A stretch of 64,000 bases of DNA from an uncultured Bacteroidaceae bacterium (GCA_944320955.1 CALUJL010000027.1:62001-126000); one strand, 5' to 3'. Shown: positions 25,307 to 34,878, counted from the first letter of the stretch. Program-made: numbers and translations. The notes: generated from the letters alone by a model not told the origin.

Positions 25307-26494
25307 ATGGAAACTTTCTTCAGGACACACGACTATCTGGTGGAGCATGTGAAGGCTCCCGTGCGCAGGCCTCTGATGGACGAGATCAACTGGCTGGACC
25401 GGCTCATCGGCATCAAAGGCACGCGGCAGGTGGGGAAAACCACGTTTCTGCTCCAGTATGCCAAAGAACGCTTTGGGAAAAACCGTACCTGCCTCTACGT
25501 CAATCTGAACAACTTCTACTTCACGACGCACCGGCTGGCCGACTTTGCCGAAGAGTTCCACCGCGGCGGCGGGCGGGTGCTGCTGCTGGACCAGGTATTC
25601 AAGTATCCCGACTGGAGCCGGGAGCTGCGCGAGTGTTACGAGCGCTTCCCCCAGTTGCGCATCGTCTTCACCTGCAACTCCGCCATGGCGCTGGGCGAGG
25701 ACAATCCCGACCTGCACGGCCGCGTGACGGTCTACAACCTGAGGGGATTCAGCTTCCGCGAATTCCTGAACCTGAAGACCGGCTACCGCTACAGCCCCCG
25801 CACGCTCGACGAAGTGCGCCTCTCCCACGGAGAACTGGCGCGCGAAGTGCTGCGCGATACCGACCCGCTCCCGCTCTTCCGCGAGTATCTGCGCTACGGC
25901 TTCTACCCTTTTTTCCTGGAGGGAGGCGAATACGACGAAAAGTTGCTCAAGACGATGAACATGATGATAGAGCTGGACGTGCTCTTTGCCAAGCAAATAG
26001 AATTGAGCTACCTGGTCCGCATCAAAAAGCTCTTTTATCTGCTGGCCACCTCCTACGGGACGGCGCTGAACATCTCCTCCCTGGCCAAAGAGCTCAACGT
26101 CTCGCGCAATACGGTAGGCAACTATATGCAGTATCTCTATGAGGCCCGGCTCATCAACCTGCTCCCTTCCGGCGACCGGGAGCCCGGAAGGAAGCCGGCA
26201 CGCATCCTTTTGCACAACAGCAACCTGGTGTATTGCATCAATCCCAACCCCGACCCGATGGAAGTGCTGGAGACCTTCCTGATGAATGCGCTGATTAAGG
26301 ACCATAGCGTATATAAAGGTGACAAGAACTCCACCTTCTGGGTCGACCGGCAGCTGCGCTTCCGCCTCTATCGGGACATGGATGCGGCACAGAAGGGATA
26401 TAAAAACGAAAAAAACAGCCTTTCTGTCGTGGGAAAAGCAAGCATAGGCGAAAAAAATATCATACCTTTGTGGTTGCTCGGCTTCCTCTATTGA
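25307..26494 (+). CDS. AAA ATPase with DUF4143-like C-terminus
   Basis: A 395-residue P-loop protein of the large Bacteroidetes AAA_14/DUF4143 group. Walker A is GTRQVGKTT (38-46). The Walker B region is VLLLDQVFKYPDW (91 onward), where the usual D-E is D95-Q96. The downstream sensor strand IVFTCNSAMAL fits the family. A helix-turn-helix-like stretch (LAKELNVSRNTVGNYMQYL, about residues 265-283) precedes the C-terminal domain. The role of the group is not settled. The last 32 bases of the gene contain the nifJ promoter. Probably monocistronic. Confidence 0.85.
   Translation: METFFRTHDYLVEHVKAPVRRPLMDEINWLDRLIGIKGTRQVGKTTFLLQYAKERFGKNRTCLYVNLNNFYFTTHRLADFAEEFHRGGGRVLLLDQVFKYPDWSRELRECYERFPQLRIVFTCNSAMALGEDNPDLHGRVTVYNLRGFSFREFLNLKTGYRYSPRTLDEVRLSHGELAREVLRDTDPLPLFREYLRYGFYPFFLEGGEYDEKLLKTMNMMIELDVLFAKQIELSYLVRIKKLFYLLATSYGTALNISSLAKELNVSRNTVGNYMQYLYEARLINLLPSGDREPGRKPARILLHNSNLVYCINPNPDPMEVLETFLMNALIKDHSVYKGDKNSTFWVDRQLRFRLYRDMDAAQKGYKNEKNSLSVVGKASIGEKNIIPLWLLGFLY
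26463..26470 (+). promoter_or_regulatory. -7 promoter element of nifJ, inside the upstream gene
   Basis: TACCTTTG, matching TAnnTTTG, within the last 32 bp of the AAA ATPase gene and 145 bp before the nifJ ATG. Confidence 0.6.
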
Positions 26495-26615
26495 GAAGCA
26501 CGCTGGCAGTTTGCCGCACGGACAGGGCACCGGATGGCGGGATGATACCCAAGGCGCAGGAAAAAGAAGAAACAAGATATAAAAAACTCCAACTTACTAA
26601 CATTAAAAGACTGAT

Positions 26616-29600
26616 ATGGCTAAAGAAAAGAAATTCATCACTTGTGATGGAAACGAGGCCGCAGCGCACATCTCCTACATGTTTAGCGAGGTAGCTGCCA
26701 TCTATCCCATCACTCCCTCTTCCACAATGGCCGAACATGTGGACGAATGGGCCGCCCAGGGGCGCAAGAACATTTTCGGAGAGACAGTCCTTGTGCAGGA
26801 AATGCAGTCGGAAGGCGGCGCGGCAGGCGCCGTGCACGGCTCGTTGCAGGCCGGTGCGCTGACCACTACGTACACCGCTTCCCAGGGTTTGCTGCTGATG
26901 ATCCCCAACATGTACAAGATAGCCGGCGAGCTGCTGCCTTGCGTCTTCCACGTAAGTGCCCGCACGCTGGCTTCTCATGCACTGTGTATCTTCGGCGACC
27001 ATCAGGATGTAATGTCCTGCCGGCAGACGGGTTTTGCCATGCTCTGCGAGGGATCGGTACAAGAGGTCATGGACCTGGCTGCCGTTGCCCATCTGGCCAC
27101 CATCAAGAGCCGTGTGCCGTTCCTTAACTTCTTCGACGGTTTCCGCACTTCCCACGAGATCCAGAAGATCGAGCGCCTCGACAACGAAGACCTCGCCGGG
27201 CTGCTCGACCAGGAAGCCCTGGCCGAATTCCGCGCACGGGCCCTCAACCCCGGCAAGCCCGTGGCACGCGGCATGGCCGAAAACCCCGACGTATTCTTCC
27301 AGCACCGCGAGAGCAGCAATCCTTTCTACGATGCAGTTCCTGAAATCGTAGAGGACTACATGGCCCAGATCGCCAAGATAACCGGCCGCGAGCACCACCT
27401 CTTCGACTACTACGGTGCGCCGGATGCCGACCGTGTCGTTATCGCAATGGGTTCCGTCTGCGAGGCCGCCCGCGAAGTAGTGGACTACCTCAACGGAAAA
27501 GGCCAGAAGGTCGGCTTGGTAAGCGTGCATCTCTATCGTCCGTTCTCTGCCAAGCATTTCCTCGCCGCCGTGCCCAAGACGGCAAAACGCATAGCCGTTC
27601 TGGACCGTACCAAAGAGCCGGGTGCCAACGGCGAGCCCCTCTATCTGGACGTGAAGGAGTGCTTCTACGGAAAAGCCGATGCGCCCGTCATCGTGGGCGG
27701 CCGCTACGGACTGGGCTCCAACGACACCACTCCGGCACAAGTCATGGCCGTTTACGACAGTCTTGCCCTTGCCGAGCCGAAGAACGGCTTCACTATCGGC
27801 ATCGTGGACGACGTGACTTTCACCTCTCTGCCGCAGGAACCCGAAATTGCTCTTGGCGGAGAAGGTACATTCGAAGCTAAATTCTACGGTTTGGGAGCAG
27901 ACGGTACGGTCGGCGCCAACAAGAATTCCGTAAAGATCATCGGCGACAACACCGACAAGTACTGCCAAGCCTACTTTGCCTATGACTCCAAGAAGTCCGG
28001 CGGCTTCACTTGTTCCCACTTGCGCTTCGGCGATACGCCCATCCGCTCCACCTATCTGGTAAATACGCCGAACTTCGTGGCATGCCACGTGCAGGCCTAT
28101 CTGCACATGTACGACGTGACCCGCGGTTTGCGCAAGAACGGGACGTTCCTGCTCAATACCATTTGGGAAGGCGACGAGCTGGCCAAGAACCTGCCCGCCA
28201 AGGTGAAGAAATATTTCGCCGACAACAACATCACCGTCTACTACATCAACGCCACGCAGATTGCCCAGGAAATCGGCCTCGGCAACCGCACGAATACTAT
28301 CCTGCAGAGCGCCTTCTTCCGCATTACGGGAGTGATTCCCGTGGACCTCGCCGTAGAGCAGATGAAGAAGTTCATCGTGAAATCCTACGGCAAGAAGGGC
28401 CAGGACGTCGTAGACAAGAACTATGCCGCAGTAGACCGTGGCGGAGAATATAAACAGCTGGCGGTAGACCCCGCTTGGTCGCAGCTTCAGCCCGAAGCCC
28501 CTGCCGCCAACGACGATCCGGCCTTCATCAACGAAGTAGTGCGCCCCATCAATGCACAAGACGGCGACCTCCTTCCCGTATCGGCCTTCAAGGGTATCGA
28601 AGACGGCACGTGGGAACAGGGAACCGCCAAGTATGAAAAGCGCGGTGTCGCTGCATTCGTGCCCGAATGGAATCCCGAAAACTGTATCCAGTGCAACAAG
28701 TGTGCTTATGTTTGCCCGCACGGCTGTATCCGTCCCTTCGTGCTCGACGCCGAAGAGCAGAAAGGCTTGGCCGCCCCGCAGCTCAAGGCCGTAGGAAAAG
28801 CCTTCGACGGAATGACGTTCCGCATGCAGGTCGGCGTGCTTGACTGCTTGGGTTGCGGCAACTGCGTAGACGTTTGCCCGGGCAACCCCAAGAAGGGTGG
28901 CAAGGCCCTCAGCATGCAGCACCTCGAAGGCCAGCTGGCCGAAGCTGCCAACTGGGACTACTGCGTGAAGAACGTCAAGAGCAAACAGCACTTGGTGGAC
29001 GTGAAAGCCAACGTGAAGAACTCCCAGTTCGCCACTCCGCTGTTTGAATTCTCCGGCGCCTGCTCCGGTTGCGGCGAGACGCCCTACGTGAAACTCCTCA
29101 CCCAGCTCTTCGGTGACCGCCAGATGGTATCGAACGCCACCGGTTGCTCCTCCATTTATTCCGGTTCCGTTCCCTCCACTCCCTATACCACCAACGAAAA
29201 AGGCGAAGGACCTGCATGGGCCAACTCCCTTTTCGAGGACTTCTGCGAATTCGGCCTCGGCATGCACTTGGCAGAGAAGAAGATGCGCGAGCGTCTGGCA
29301 GGCCTCATGAAGAAAGCCATAGAGCAGCCCGAGACTCCCGCCGAGTATAAGGAAGCATTCACCGCCTGGATCGAGAACCGCAACGATGCCGACCAGAGCA
29401 AAGCGCTGGCCGAGAAGATCAAACCCATGGTAGAAGCCGCAGCCGGTTCGTGCGACATCTGCAAGCAGATAAGCGGTCTCACCCAATACCTCACGAAGCG
29501 CAGCCAGTGGATCATAGGCGGCGACGGAGCCTCCTACGACATCGGCTACGGCGGCCTCGACCATGTCATCGCAAGTGGCGAGGATGTCAACATTCTCGTG

Positions 29601-30167
29601 CTCGACACCGAAGTTTACTCCAACACCGGCGGCCAGTCGTCCAAGGCCACCCCGCTCGGCGCCATAGCCAAGTTTGCCGCCAGCGGCAAGCGCGTGCGCA
29701 AGAAAGACCTCGGTCTCATCGCCACGACCTACGGCTATGTCTACGTAGCCCAAGTGGCCATGGGAGCCGACCAGGCACAGTGCCTCAAGGCCTTCCGTGA
29801 AGCCGAAGCCTACCCCGGCCCGTCCATCGTCATTGCTTACGCTCCGTGTATCAACCACGGCCTGAAGAAAGGCATGGGCAAGTCGCAGGCCGAGGAAGCC
29901 GCAGCCGTGGCTTGCGGATACTGGCACCTCTGGCGCTTCAATCCCGCCCTCGAAGAAGAAGGAAAGAACCCCTTCACGCTCGATTCCAAAGAGCCGCAGT
30001 GGGAGAACTTCCAGGACTTCCTCAAAGGCGAGGTGCGCTATCTCTCCGTCATGAAGCAGTTCCCGGGCGAAGCCCAAGAGCTCTTCAGCGCCGCCGAGCG
30101 CATGGCCAAGAAGCGCTACGCCTCTTACAAGCGCATGGCTGCCATGGATTGGAGCAACGAAGAGTAA
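26616..30167 (+). CDS. nifJ: Pyruvate:ferredoxin (flavodoxin) oxidoreductase
   Basis: A 1183-residue single-chain PFOR that oxidises pyruvate to acetyl-CoA and CO2 and reduces ferredoxin in the cytosol, the central pyruvate step of anaerobic Bacteroidales. Domains in order: the pyrimidine-binding domain (YPITPSSTMAEHVDEWA), the beta-gamma region, the 2[4Fe-4S] ferredoxin domain with C690-x2-C-x2-C-x3-C and C744-x2-C-x2-C-x3-C, and the TPP-binding domain (GDGASYDIGYGGLDHVIA, then NTGGQSSKATPLGA). Length is normal for the family. Codon choice is the most regular in the window, as expected for high expression. It ends at a strong terminator. Confidence 0.97.
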   Translation: MAKEKKFITCDGNEAAAHISYMFSEVAAIYPITPSSTMAEHVDEWAAQGRKNIFGETVLVQEMQSEGGAAGAVHGSLQAGALTTTYTASQGLLLMIPNMYKIAGELLPCVFHVSARTLASHALCIFGDHQDVMSCRQTGFAMLCEGSVQEVMDLAAVAHLATIKSRVPFLNFFDGFRTSHEIQKIERLDNEDLAGLLDQEALAEFRARALNPGKPVARGMAENPDVFFQHRESSNPFYDAVPEIVEDYMAQIAKITGREHHLFDYYGAPDADRVVIAMGSVCEAAREVVDYLNGKGQKVGLVSVHLYRPFSAKHFLAAVPKTAKRIAVLDRTKEPGANGEPLYLDVKECFYGKADAPVIVGGRYGLGSNDTTPAQVMAVYDSLALAEPKNGFTIGIVDDVTFTSLPQEPEIALGGEGTFEAKFYGLGADGTVGANKNSVKIIGDNTDKYCQAYFAYDSKKSGGFTCSHLRFGDTPIRSTYLVNTPNFVACHVQAYLHMYDVTRGLRKNGTFLLNTIWEGDELAKNLPAKVKKYFADNNITVYYINATQIAQEIGLGNRTNTILQSAFFRITGVIPVDLAVEQMKKFIVKSYGKKGQDVVDKNYAAVDRGGEYKQLAVDPAWSQLQPEAPAANDDPAFINEVVRPINAQDGDLLPVSAFKGIEDGTWEQGTAKYEKRGVAAFVPEWNPENCIQCNKCAYVCPHGCIRPFVLDAEEQKGLAAPQLKAVGKAFDGMTFRMQVGVLDCLGCGNCVDVCPGNPKKGGKALSMQHLEGQLAEAANWDYCVKNVKSKQHLVDVKANVKNSQFATPLFEFSGACSGCGETPYVKLLTQLFGDRQMVSNATGCSSIYSGSVPSTPYTTNEKGEGPAWANSLFEDFCEFGLGMHLAEKKMRERLAGLMKKAIEQPETPAEYKEAFTAWIENRNDADQSKALAEKIKPMVEAAAGSCDICKQISGLTQYLTKRSQWIIGGDGASYDIGYGGLDHVIASGEDVNILVLDTEVYSNTGGQSSKATPLGAIAKFAASGKRVRKKDLGLIATTYGYVYVAQVAMGADQAQCLKAFREAEAYPGPSIVIAYAPCINHGLKKGMGKSQAEEAAAVACGYWHLWRFNPALEEEGKNPFTLDSKEPQWENFQDFLKGEVRYLSVMKQFPGEAQELFSAAERMAKKRYASYKRMAAMDWSNEE

Positions 30168-30200
30168 GATTCCCCTCCGCCCTGTAGCGGCCTGATACAG

Positions 30201-30245
30201 TTCCGCCCGGCGTCCCCAAGAGGACGCCGGGCGGAATTTTTTTTT
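30201..30245 (+). terminator. Intrinsic terminator of nifJ
   Basis: Perfect 15-bp stem: TTCCGCCCGGCGTCC (30201-30215) pairs with GGACGCCGGGCGGAA (30222-30236), followed by nine T. Confidence 0.95.
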
Positions 30246-30314
30246 CATGGCAGGTGTGGGTCCGGAACCTTGCGCTTCGTTGTGCTCCTTACCGTGCCGG
30301 TCGGCGGGAAGCCC

Positions 30315-31988
30315 TTACCGGCTTTCCCGTATGAGCTGCAGGGCTTTTTCCAAGGCTTCCGGGCTGGCTACGGCGTAGTCGGGCAGTGCACCGTGGATGT
30401 CCTCCTCGTCGGCGCCGTAGTGCCAGAAGCGCTTGTGGGAGATGGTGCAGGTGAGGCGGGAGGCGGGCAGGGGGTAGCGCACGAAGTCGCCGAAGCTGAC
30501 TCCCATCCCGCCTGCTTCCTCACCGACTACTGTGCCCGCGCCGAAGGCCTTGAATGCCCAGGCGAAGGCGGCCGCGGCGGAGAATGTGCGGTGGCTCGTC
30601 AGCAGATAGGCGTGCCCGCCGAAGTGCCCTTCCTCGGGAGTGAGCGGGCGGATGAGGCGGTTGGCTGCGCTGTAGTCCTCGAAGCTCCAGCCCGGCGTGG
30701 CGGAGGGGTCGCCCAAGAGGCGCTGTGTCGTGGGCGATATGCGCCGCAGGCCTTGCGAAAACTGTGTGAAGGGCCGCGCCACAAGGTAGCGCAGCAGCAC
30801 GTCGGCCACGGCCGAACTGCCGCCTCCGTTGTCGCGCACGTCGATTATCAGGTCGTTGATGCCCTCGCGGCGCAGCGTGGCGAAGAGGGAATCGGCAAAC
30901 TGCCGCATGCCCTGCGGGTCGCTACACTGGCGGAAGTCCATGACGGCCACGCCCTCTTCCGGCAGGATGCGGTAGGAGTAGGGTGCTTCGTCGGGCGGGA
31001 GCAGCCTTTTCTGCGGCATGCGCTTCATTATTTCGCCGATGGTAAGCGCCGGGAGGGCAGTGTGGAGCGTGTCGCCGCCCGTGGCTCCGGTGCGGTAGGC
31101 CACTTCGTATTGGTCTGCCGCGTAGAGCATTTCGAAAAGGGCGGTGAAGTCCTCTTTGATGCGTTCCAGCCGGAAGAAGTCGCGCTCGCCCGGGGCGTAG
31201 GGCATCATGGCCTGCAGCATCTCTGTTGCGCTGTGCCCGTTTATGGCGAGTATCTCCGCCCCTTCGGGGATGGCCCCGTCGATGCTGCGGATTACCTGCA
31301 GTTGGCTGGCGGAAACGACTTCCACGCCCATCGGCAGGCGCAGCCGCGAGGGGGTAAAGTAGCTGTTGTAGGGGAAACGGAGCATCGTGTGCCCGTCGCC
31401 GATCATCGTGACGAGCGGCGCGGCCCGTCGGAAAAGTTCTACGTCGGTCAGCGAGTCCGGCAGCGTGGCCTTGGCCCGGTTGACGGCGCGGAAGAAGTCG
31501 GCCTGCCGGCAGGTGGCGAAAAGGTCGGGATGCACTTCGCCCAGCGTGTAGACCAGGGCGTCTATGTCGAAGGCGGCCTGTTCCCGGCTCAGCCGTCCGC
31601 CGGGGGGAATGCTCAGTATCCGCTCCGGGGGATCCTCCAGCGGGTTGGCGGAGACGGCCACGATGCGCGTGAAGGCCGAGTCGCCCGCAGGGGTCAGGAC
31701 GACGAAATCGCGCGTTTGTCCTTTTTCGAGGCGAAACTCCAGCGTGTCCGTGGGGCTGAAGAAGAGGACGTGGCGCGCCGGAGTCTCGTAGATGTCGGGG
31801 CGTGCGGCGGGATTGACAAGCCACGCGCCGGGTTGTAGCCTGCCGTCGGCCACTATGTGCAGCGCTTCGCCCGGAGTGCGGAGCACGGGGAGGGGCTGCC
31901 GCCCGGCGGCCGGTTCCTGGGCAAGGGCGGCGGCACCCAGCAGCAGGCTGCAGAGCGCCGGGGCGCAGTGTCTGGTGAAAGTATCCAT
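30315..31988 (-). CDS. Secreted S41 (C-terminal processing) family peptidase
   Basis: A 557-residue periplasmic serine peptidase of the tail-specific protease type. A signal peptide (MDTFTRHCAPALCSLLLGAAALA) comes first. The S41 core includes the conserved GDGH (197-200), the DVRDNGGG strand and loop (383-390) and the catalytic-serine region TSHRTFSAA with S470 as the probable nucleophile. A PDZ-like insert (about 220-260, EGAEILAINGH) lies between. The first 130 residues have no clear family. It converges on nifJ across the terminator at 30201. Confidence 0.88.
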   Translation of the reverse strand: MDTFTRHCAPALCSLLLGAAALAQEPAAGRQPLPVLRTPGEALHIVADGRLQPGAWLVNPAARPDIYETPARHVLFFSPTDTLEFRLEKGQTRDFVVLTPAGDSAFTRIVAVSANPLEDPPERILSIPPGGRLSREQAAFDIDALVYTLGEVHPDLFATCRQADFFRAVNRAKATLPDSLTDVELFRRAAPLVTMIGDGHTMLRFPYNSYFTPSRLRLPMGVEVVSASQLQVIRSIDGAIPEGAEILAINGHSATEMLQAMMPYAPGERDFFRLERIKEDFTALFEMLYAADQYEVAYRTGATGGDTLHTALPALTIGEIMKRMPQKRLLPPDEAPYSYRILPEEGVAVMDFRQCSDPQGMRQFADSLFATLRREGINDLIIDVRDNGGGSSAVADVLLRYLVARPFTQFSQGLRRISPTTQRLLGDPSATPGWSFEDYSAANRLIRPLTPEEGHFGGHAYLLTSHRTFSAAAAFAWAFKAFGAGTVVGEEAGGMGVSFGDFVRYPLPASRLTCTISHKRFWHYGADEEDIHGALPDYAVASPEALEKALQLIRESR

Positions 31989-32143
31989 GGGAGTATTCGT
32001 TTTTTGTTGATTTGTCGGATGTACCGACCTGCAAGGTCGCTATTTTTTGCTAATCCCGAAAGGATTTTGTGGGAAAATGGATTCCCGTAGGCATGTTTTG
32101 CCCTTCGGGGCGGACGAAGGAGGCGTTTGGCTGTGGCGTTTCC

Positions 32144-32297
32144 CTGCTCCGGCTTTTCCCGGAGACATGCAGCGATTTTCCTGGAGACATACAGTACTTT
32201 TCCCTGAAACATGCAGCGCTTTTCCCGGAGAGCGCTGCCGCTTTTTCCGCTGCCCTCTGCCGCTCCGTTCCGGGAGTGCCGGGGCAGGGAGGAACGG
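32144..32297. repeat. 22-bp unit array K (6-7 units)
   Basis: Unit starts are 32144, 32166, 32188, 32210, 32232, 32254 and (degenerate) 32276, with cores CTGCTCCGGC, CATGCAGCGA, CATACAGTAC, CATGCAGCGC, GCGCTGCCGC, CCTCTGCCGC and GTGCCGGGGC. It lies in the 382-bp divergent gap 31989-32370. This is the only divergent array in which core orientation changes. Confidence 0.88.
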
Positions 32298-32311
32298 GCG
32301 GCAGGGCGTTT

Positions 32312-32343
32312 TTTGGCCGGACGGGGAAATTTGCGTACCTTTG
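32312..32343 (+). promoter_or_regulatory. Full Bacteroidetes promoter of the DEAD-box helicase gene
   Basis: A -33 TTTG (32312-32315), a 20-bp spacer and a -7 TACCTTTG (32336-32343), 27 bp before the ATG at 32371. Confidence 0.75.
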
Positions 32344-32370
32344 CGCCGCATAAAATCTTGGAACATACGA

Positions 32371-34074
32371 ATGAAGACATTTGAAGAACTCGGCTTGTCC
32401 GAGCCCATCCTCAGGGCCGTCGGCGAGTTGGGCTACGTGGAGCCCATGCCCGTGCAGGAGGCCGTGATTCCCGCCCTGCTGGGCGAGGACGGAGACCTCG
32501 TGGCCCTGGCCCAGACGGGCACGGGCAAGACGGCCGCCTACGGCCTGCCCCTGCTGGAGCGCACCGACGTGGCCCGGCCCGAGCCGCAGGCCGTGGTGCT
32601 CTGCCCTACGCGTGAGCTGTGCCTGCAGATAGCCACCGACCTGAACGACTATGCCCGCTACATCGACGGCCTGCGCATCCAGCCCGTCTACGGCGGCTCC
32701 TCCATCCAGAGCCAGATACGCTCCCTCAAGCGCGGGGCGCACATCATCGTGGCCACCCCCGGTCGGCTCATCGACCTCATGGAGCGCGGAGTGGCCCGTC
32801 TGGACGCGGTGCGCTACGTCGTCATGGACGAAGCCGACGAAATGCTCAACATGGGTTTTTCAGAGAGCATCGACCGCATACTCGAAGACGTGCCCCCCGG
32901 GCGGCACACGCTGCTCTTTTCGGCCACGATGAGCCCCGAAATCGCCCGCATCGCCAAGAATTATCTCCGCGAGCCCCGCGAGATTACCATCGGGCGCAAG
33001 AACGAAGGGACGGCCAATGTGCACCACGTATATTATATGGTGCAGGCCAAGGACAAATACCTGGCGCTGAAGCGAATTGTCGACTACTATCCCTCGATCT
33101 ACGGCATCGTCTTTTGCCGCACGCGGCTGGAGACGCAGGAAATAGCCGATAAGCTCATCAAAGACGGATACAACGCCGAGGCGCTCCACGGCGAGCTCTC
33201 CCAGCAACAGCGCGACCTGACGATGCAGAAGTTCCGCACCGGCAGCACACAGCTGCTCGTGGCTACCGACGTGGCGGCGCGCGGAATCGACGTGGACGAC
33301 CTCACTCACGTGATTCACTATGGGCTTCCCGACGACAGCGAGTCGTATACCCACCGGAGCGGCCGCACGGGCCGCGCCGGGCGCACGGGCACTTCCATAG
33401 CCATCATCAACTTGCGCGAAAAGGGGAAGCTCCGCCAGATAGAGCGCATCATCAATCACAAGTTCGAGCCGGGCGTGCTCCCCACCGGGCGGCAGATCTG
33501 CGAGAAACAGCTGCTCCGGGTGATCGACGACCTGGAGAAAGTGAAGGTAAACGAGGAGGAAATCGCTCCCTACCTGCCCGTCATCTTCCGCAAACTCGAC
33601 TGGCTGGAGAAAGAAGACCTCATCAAGCGCATGGTGAGCGCTACGTTCAATCGCTTTCTGGAGTACTACCGCGACGCGCCCGAGCTGGAACTTCCGCAGG
33701 AAGAGCGCCGGCGCGAGAAGAAGCGGCGCGACGAACGCCCCTCGCGGCGCAGCCCCCGCGAGGAACGCGCCTCGCAGCCCCGGAAGAAAGGCGCCTCCCC
33801 CCGCGGCGAGGACTACGACCCCATGGAGCGGAAGGCCGAGGAGGGATTCGAGCGGCTCTTCATCAACGTGGGGAAAGCCGACGGGCTCCGCCCCAACCAC
33901 ATCATCGAAATGATCAACCGCCGCTGCCGCAAGCGTATCGAAGTGGGGCGCATCGACCTGATGCCGCACTTCGCTTTCTTCGACGTGGAGGAGCGCCAGG
34001 CCAAGAAGGTCATCAACGCGCTCAACAAGGAGCGCTTCAACGGCCGCCGCGTGGCCGTGGACCGCGCCGACTGA
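32371..34074 (+). CDS. DEAD-box ATP-dependent RNA helicase with DbpA-like RNA-binding domain
   Basis: A 567-residue cytosolic helicase that unwinds RNA, probably in ribosome assembly or mRNA turnover. Motifs: Q motif near residue 29, Walker A AQTGTGKT (47-54), PTRELCLQI, DEAD at 153-156, SATMS, and HRSGRTGRAGR in the second RecA domain. A basic low-complexity linker (about 450-490) leads to a C-terminal DbpA RNA-binding domain (LFINVGKADGLRPNHIIEMI onward). The start at 32371 is set by the promoter 27 bp upstream; the longer open frame reads through array K. It ends at a shared terminator with the DNA glycosylase gene. Confidence 0.94.
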   Translation: MKTFEELGLSEPILRAVGELGYVEPMPVQEAVIPALLGEDGDLVALAQTGTGKTAAYGLPLLERTDVARPEPQAVVLCPTRELCLQIATDLNDYARYIDGLRIQPVYGGSSIQSQIRSLKRGAHIIVATPGRLIDLMERGVARLDAVRYVVMDEADEMLNMGFSESIDRILEDVPPGRHTLLFSATMSPEIARIAKNYLREPREITIGRKNEGTANVHHVYYMVQAKDKYLALKRIVDYYPSIYGIVFCRTRLETQEIADKLIKDGYNAEALHGELSQQQRDLTMQKFRTGSTQLLVATDVAARGIDVDDLTHVIHYGLPDDSESYTHRSGRTGRAGRTGTSIAIINLREKGKLRQIERIINHKFEPGVLPTGRQICEKQLLRVIDDLEKVKVNEEEIAPYLPVIFRKLDWLEKEDLIKRMVSATFNRFLEYYRDAPELELPQEERRREKKRRDERPSRRSPREERASQPRKKGASPRGEDYDPMERKAEEGFERLFINVGKADGLRPNHIIEMINRRCRKRIEVGRIDLMPHFAFFDVEERQAKKVINALNKERFNGRRVAVDRAD

Positions 34075-34110
34075 CGCCCCTCTCCCCGCGGCTTGCCGCA
34101 GGAGGAAACG

Positions 34111-34163
34111 AAAAAGGCGGAAAGCCATCCGGGCATAGCCGAGAGCGCTTTCCGCCTTTTCTG
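34111..34163. terminator. Bidirectional terminator between helicase and DNA glycosylase genes
   Basis: AAAAGGCGGAAAGC (from 34112) pairs with GCTTTCCGCCTTTT (34147-34160). Stems end in T-runs on both strands; the genes converge. Confidence 0.85.
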
Positions 34164-34213
34164 TATCTTTTCCCCCGGGCGGGGCCGGGGCGTTTCGCCT
34201 TGCGGGCGGGGGA

Positions 34214-34834
34214 TTATTCCAGAATCTTCCGGTAGAATTCCGCTTTCCACTCCACCGGGCGCGGATAGGCGCGCGAGGAGGAGGGCATCCGCCATACCGT
34301 AAACGGCCGGCCGATGAAGGAGATTTCGCACCGGCCGCCCACTCCCGGCGCTTCGAAGCCGAGGCTTTCGCCCAGCGTCTCGGCCGATTTCTGCCCCGTG
34401 GCCACGAGCGTATGGCAGAGGGGCAGGCGGCGCAGCAGGGAGGCCAGGTCCGTAGGGCGGACGACGCGGAGGAAATTGTCGGAAGCGTTGTTCTTCAGGC
34501 GGACGACGGCCTCGGCCGTGTCGTAGAGTGCCAGTCCCTGCTGGCGGCAGAACTGCTCGATCCGCGCGCGGTCGAAGCGCTTCTGGCCGGGGATGGTGAA
34601 GTAATCCTTGTCGCCCGCCGCAAGGAAGCCCCAGATGCGCCAGAAGTCGTTGGTCCAGTTGGGGTAGAAAAAGTCCATGCACCACCGCTTCCTTGGCGGC
34701 GGGAAGCTGCCCAGGAAGAGGATTCTTGCGCCTTCGGGCAGGAAAGGGGGCAGGGGATGGGCCTCGACGGGGAGGCCGTCTTCCGCAGCGGGGGAGGCGA
34801 TGTCTCCGGCAGGCGGCAGGGGTTGGGGTTTCAT
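34214..34834 (-). CDS. Uracil-DNA glycosylase superfamily protein
   Basis: A 206-residue DNA repair glycosylase that removes mispaired or damaged pyrimidines. The superfamily motifs are visible: LGSFPP (41-46) for the catalytic loop, a central DNFLRVVRPTD helix region and MPSSSRAYP (183-191) for the DNA-intercalation loop. The layout is closest to the mismatch-type (MUG/TDG-like) branch rather than UNG. The start at 34834 (MKPQPLPPAGD) is the first ATG beyond the repeat array. An alternative is a shorter start, since residues 1-35 are proline-rich and not part of the fold. Confidence 0.8.
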   Translation of the reverse strand: MKPQPLPPAGDIASPAAEDGLPVEAHPLPPFLPEGARILFLGSFPPPRKRWCMDFFYPNWTNDFWRIWGFLAAGDKDYFTIPGQKRFDRARIEQFCRQQGLALYDTAEAVVRLKNNASDNFLRVVRPTDLASLLRRLPLCHTLVATGQKSAETLGESLGFEAPGVGGRCEISFIGRPFTVWRMPSSSRAYPRPVEWKAEFYRKILE

Positions 34835-34878
34835 GGGGTAGGGGTTGGCTGGGTCGGGCAGGGGAGTTAGGGAAAAGG

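Noticed and set aside
26460..30248. A 1262-codon open frame on the minus strand opposite nifJ
   Set aside because: It is a shadow of the high-GC coding frame of nifJ; its protein has no signal, domain or codon pattern of a real gene. The same applies to 330-2915 and 4198-7281 on the minus strand.
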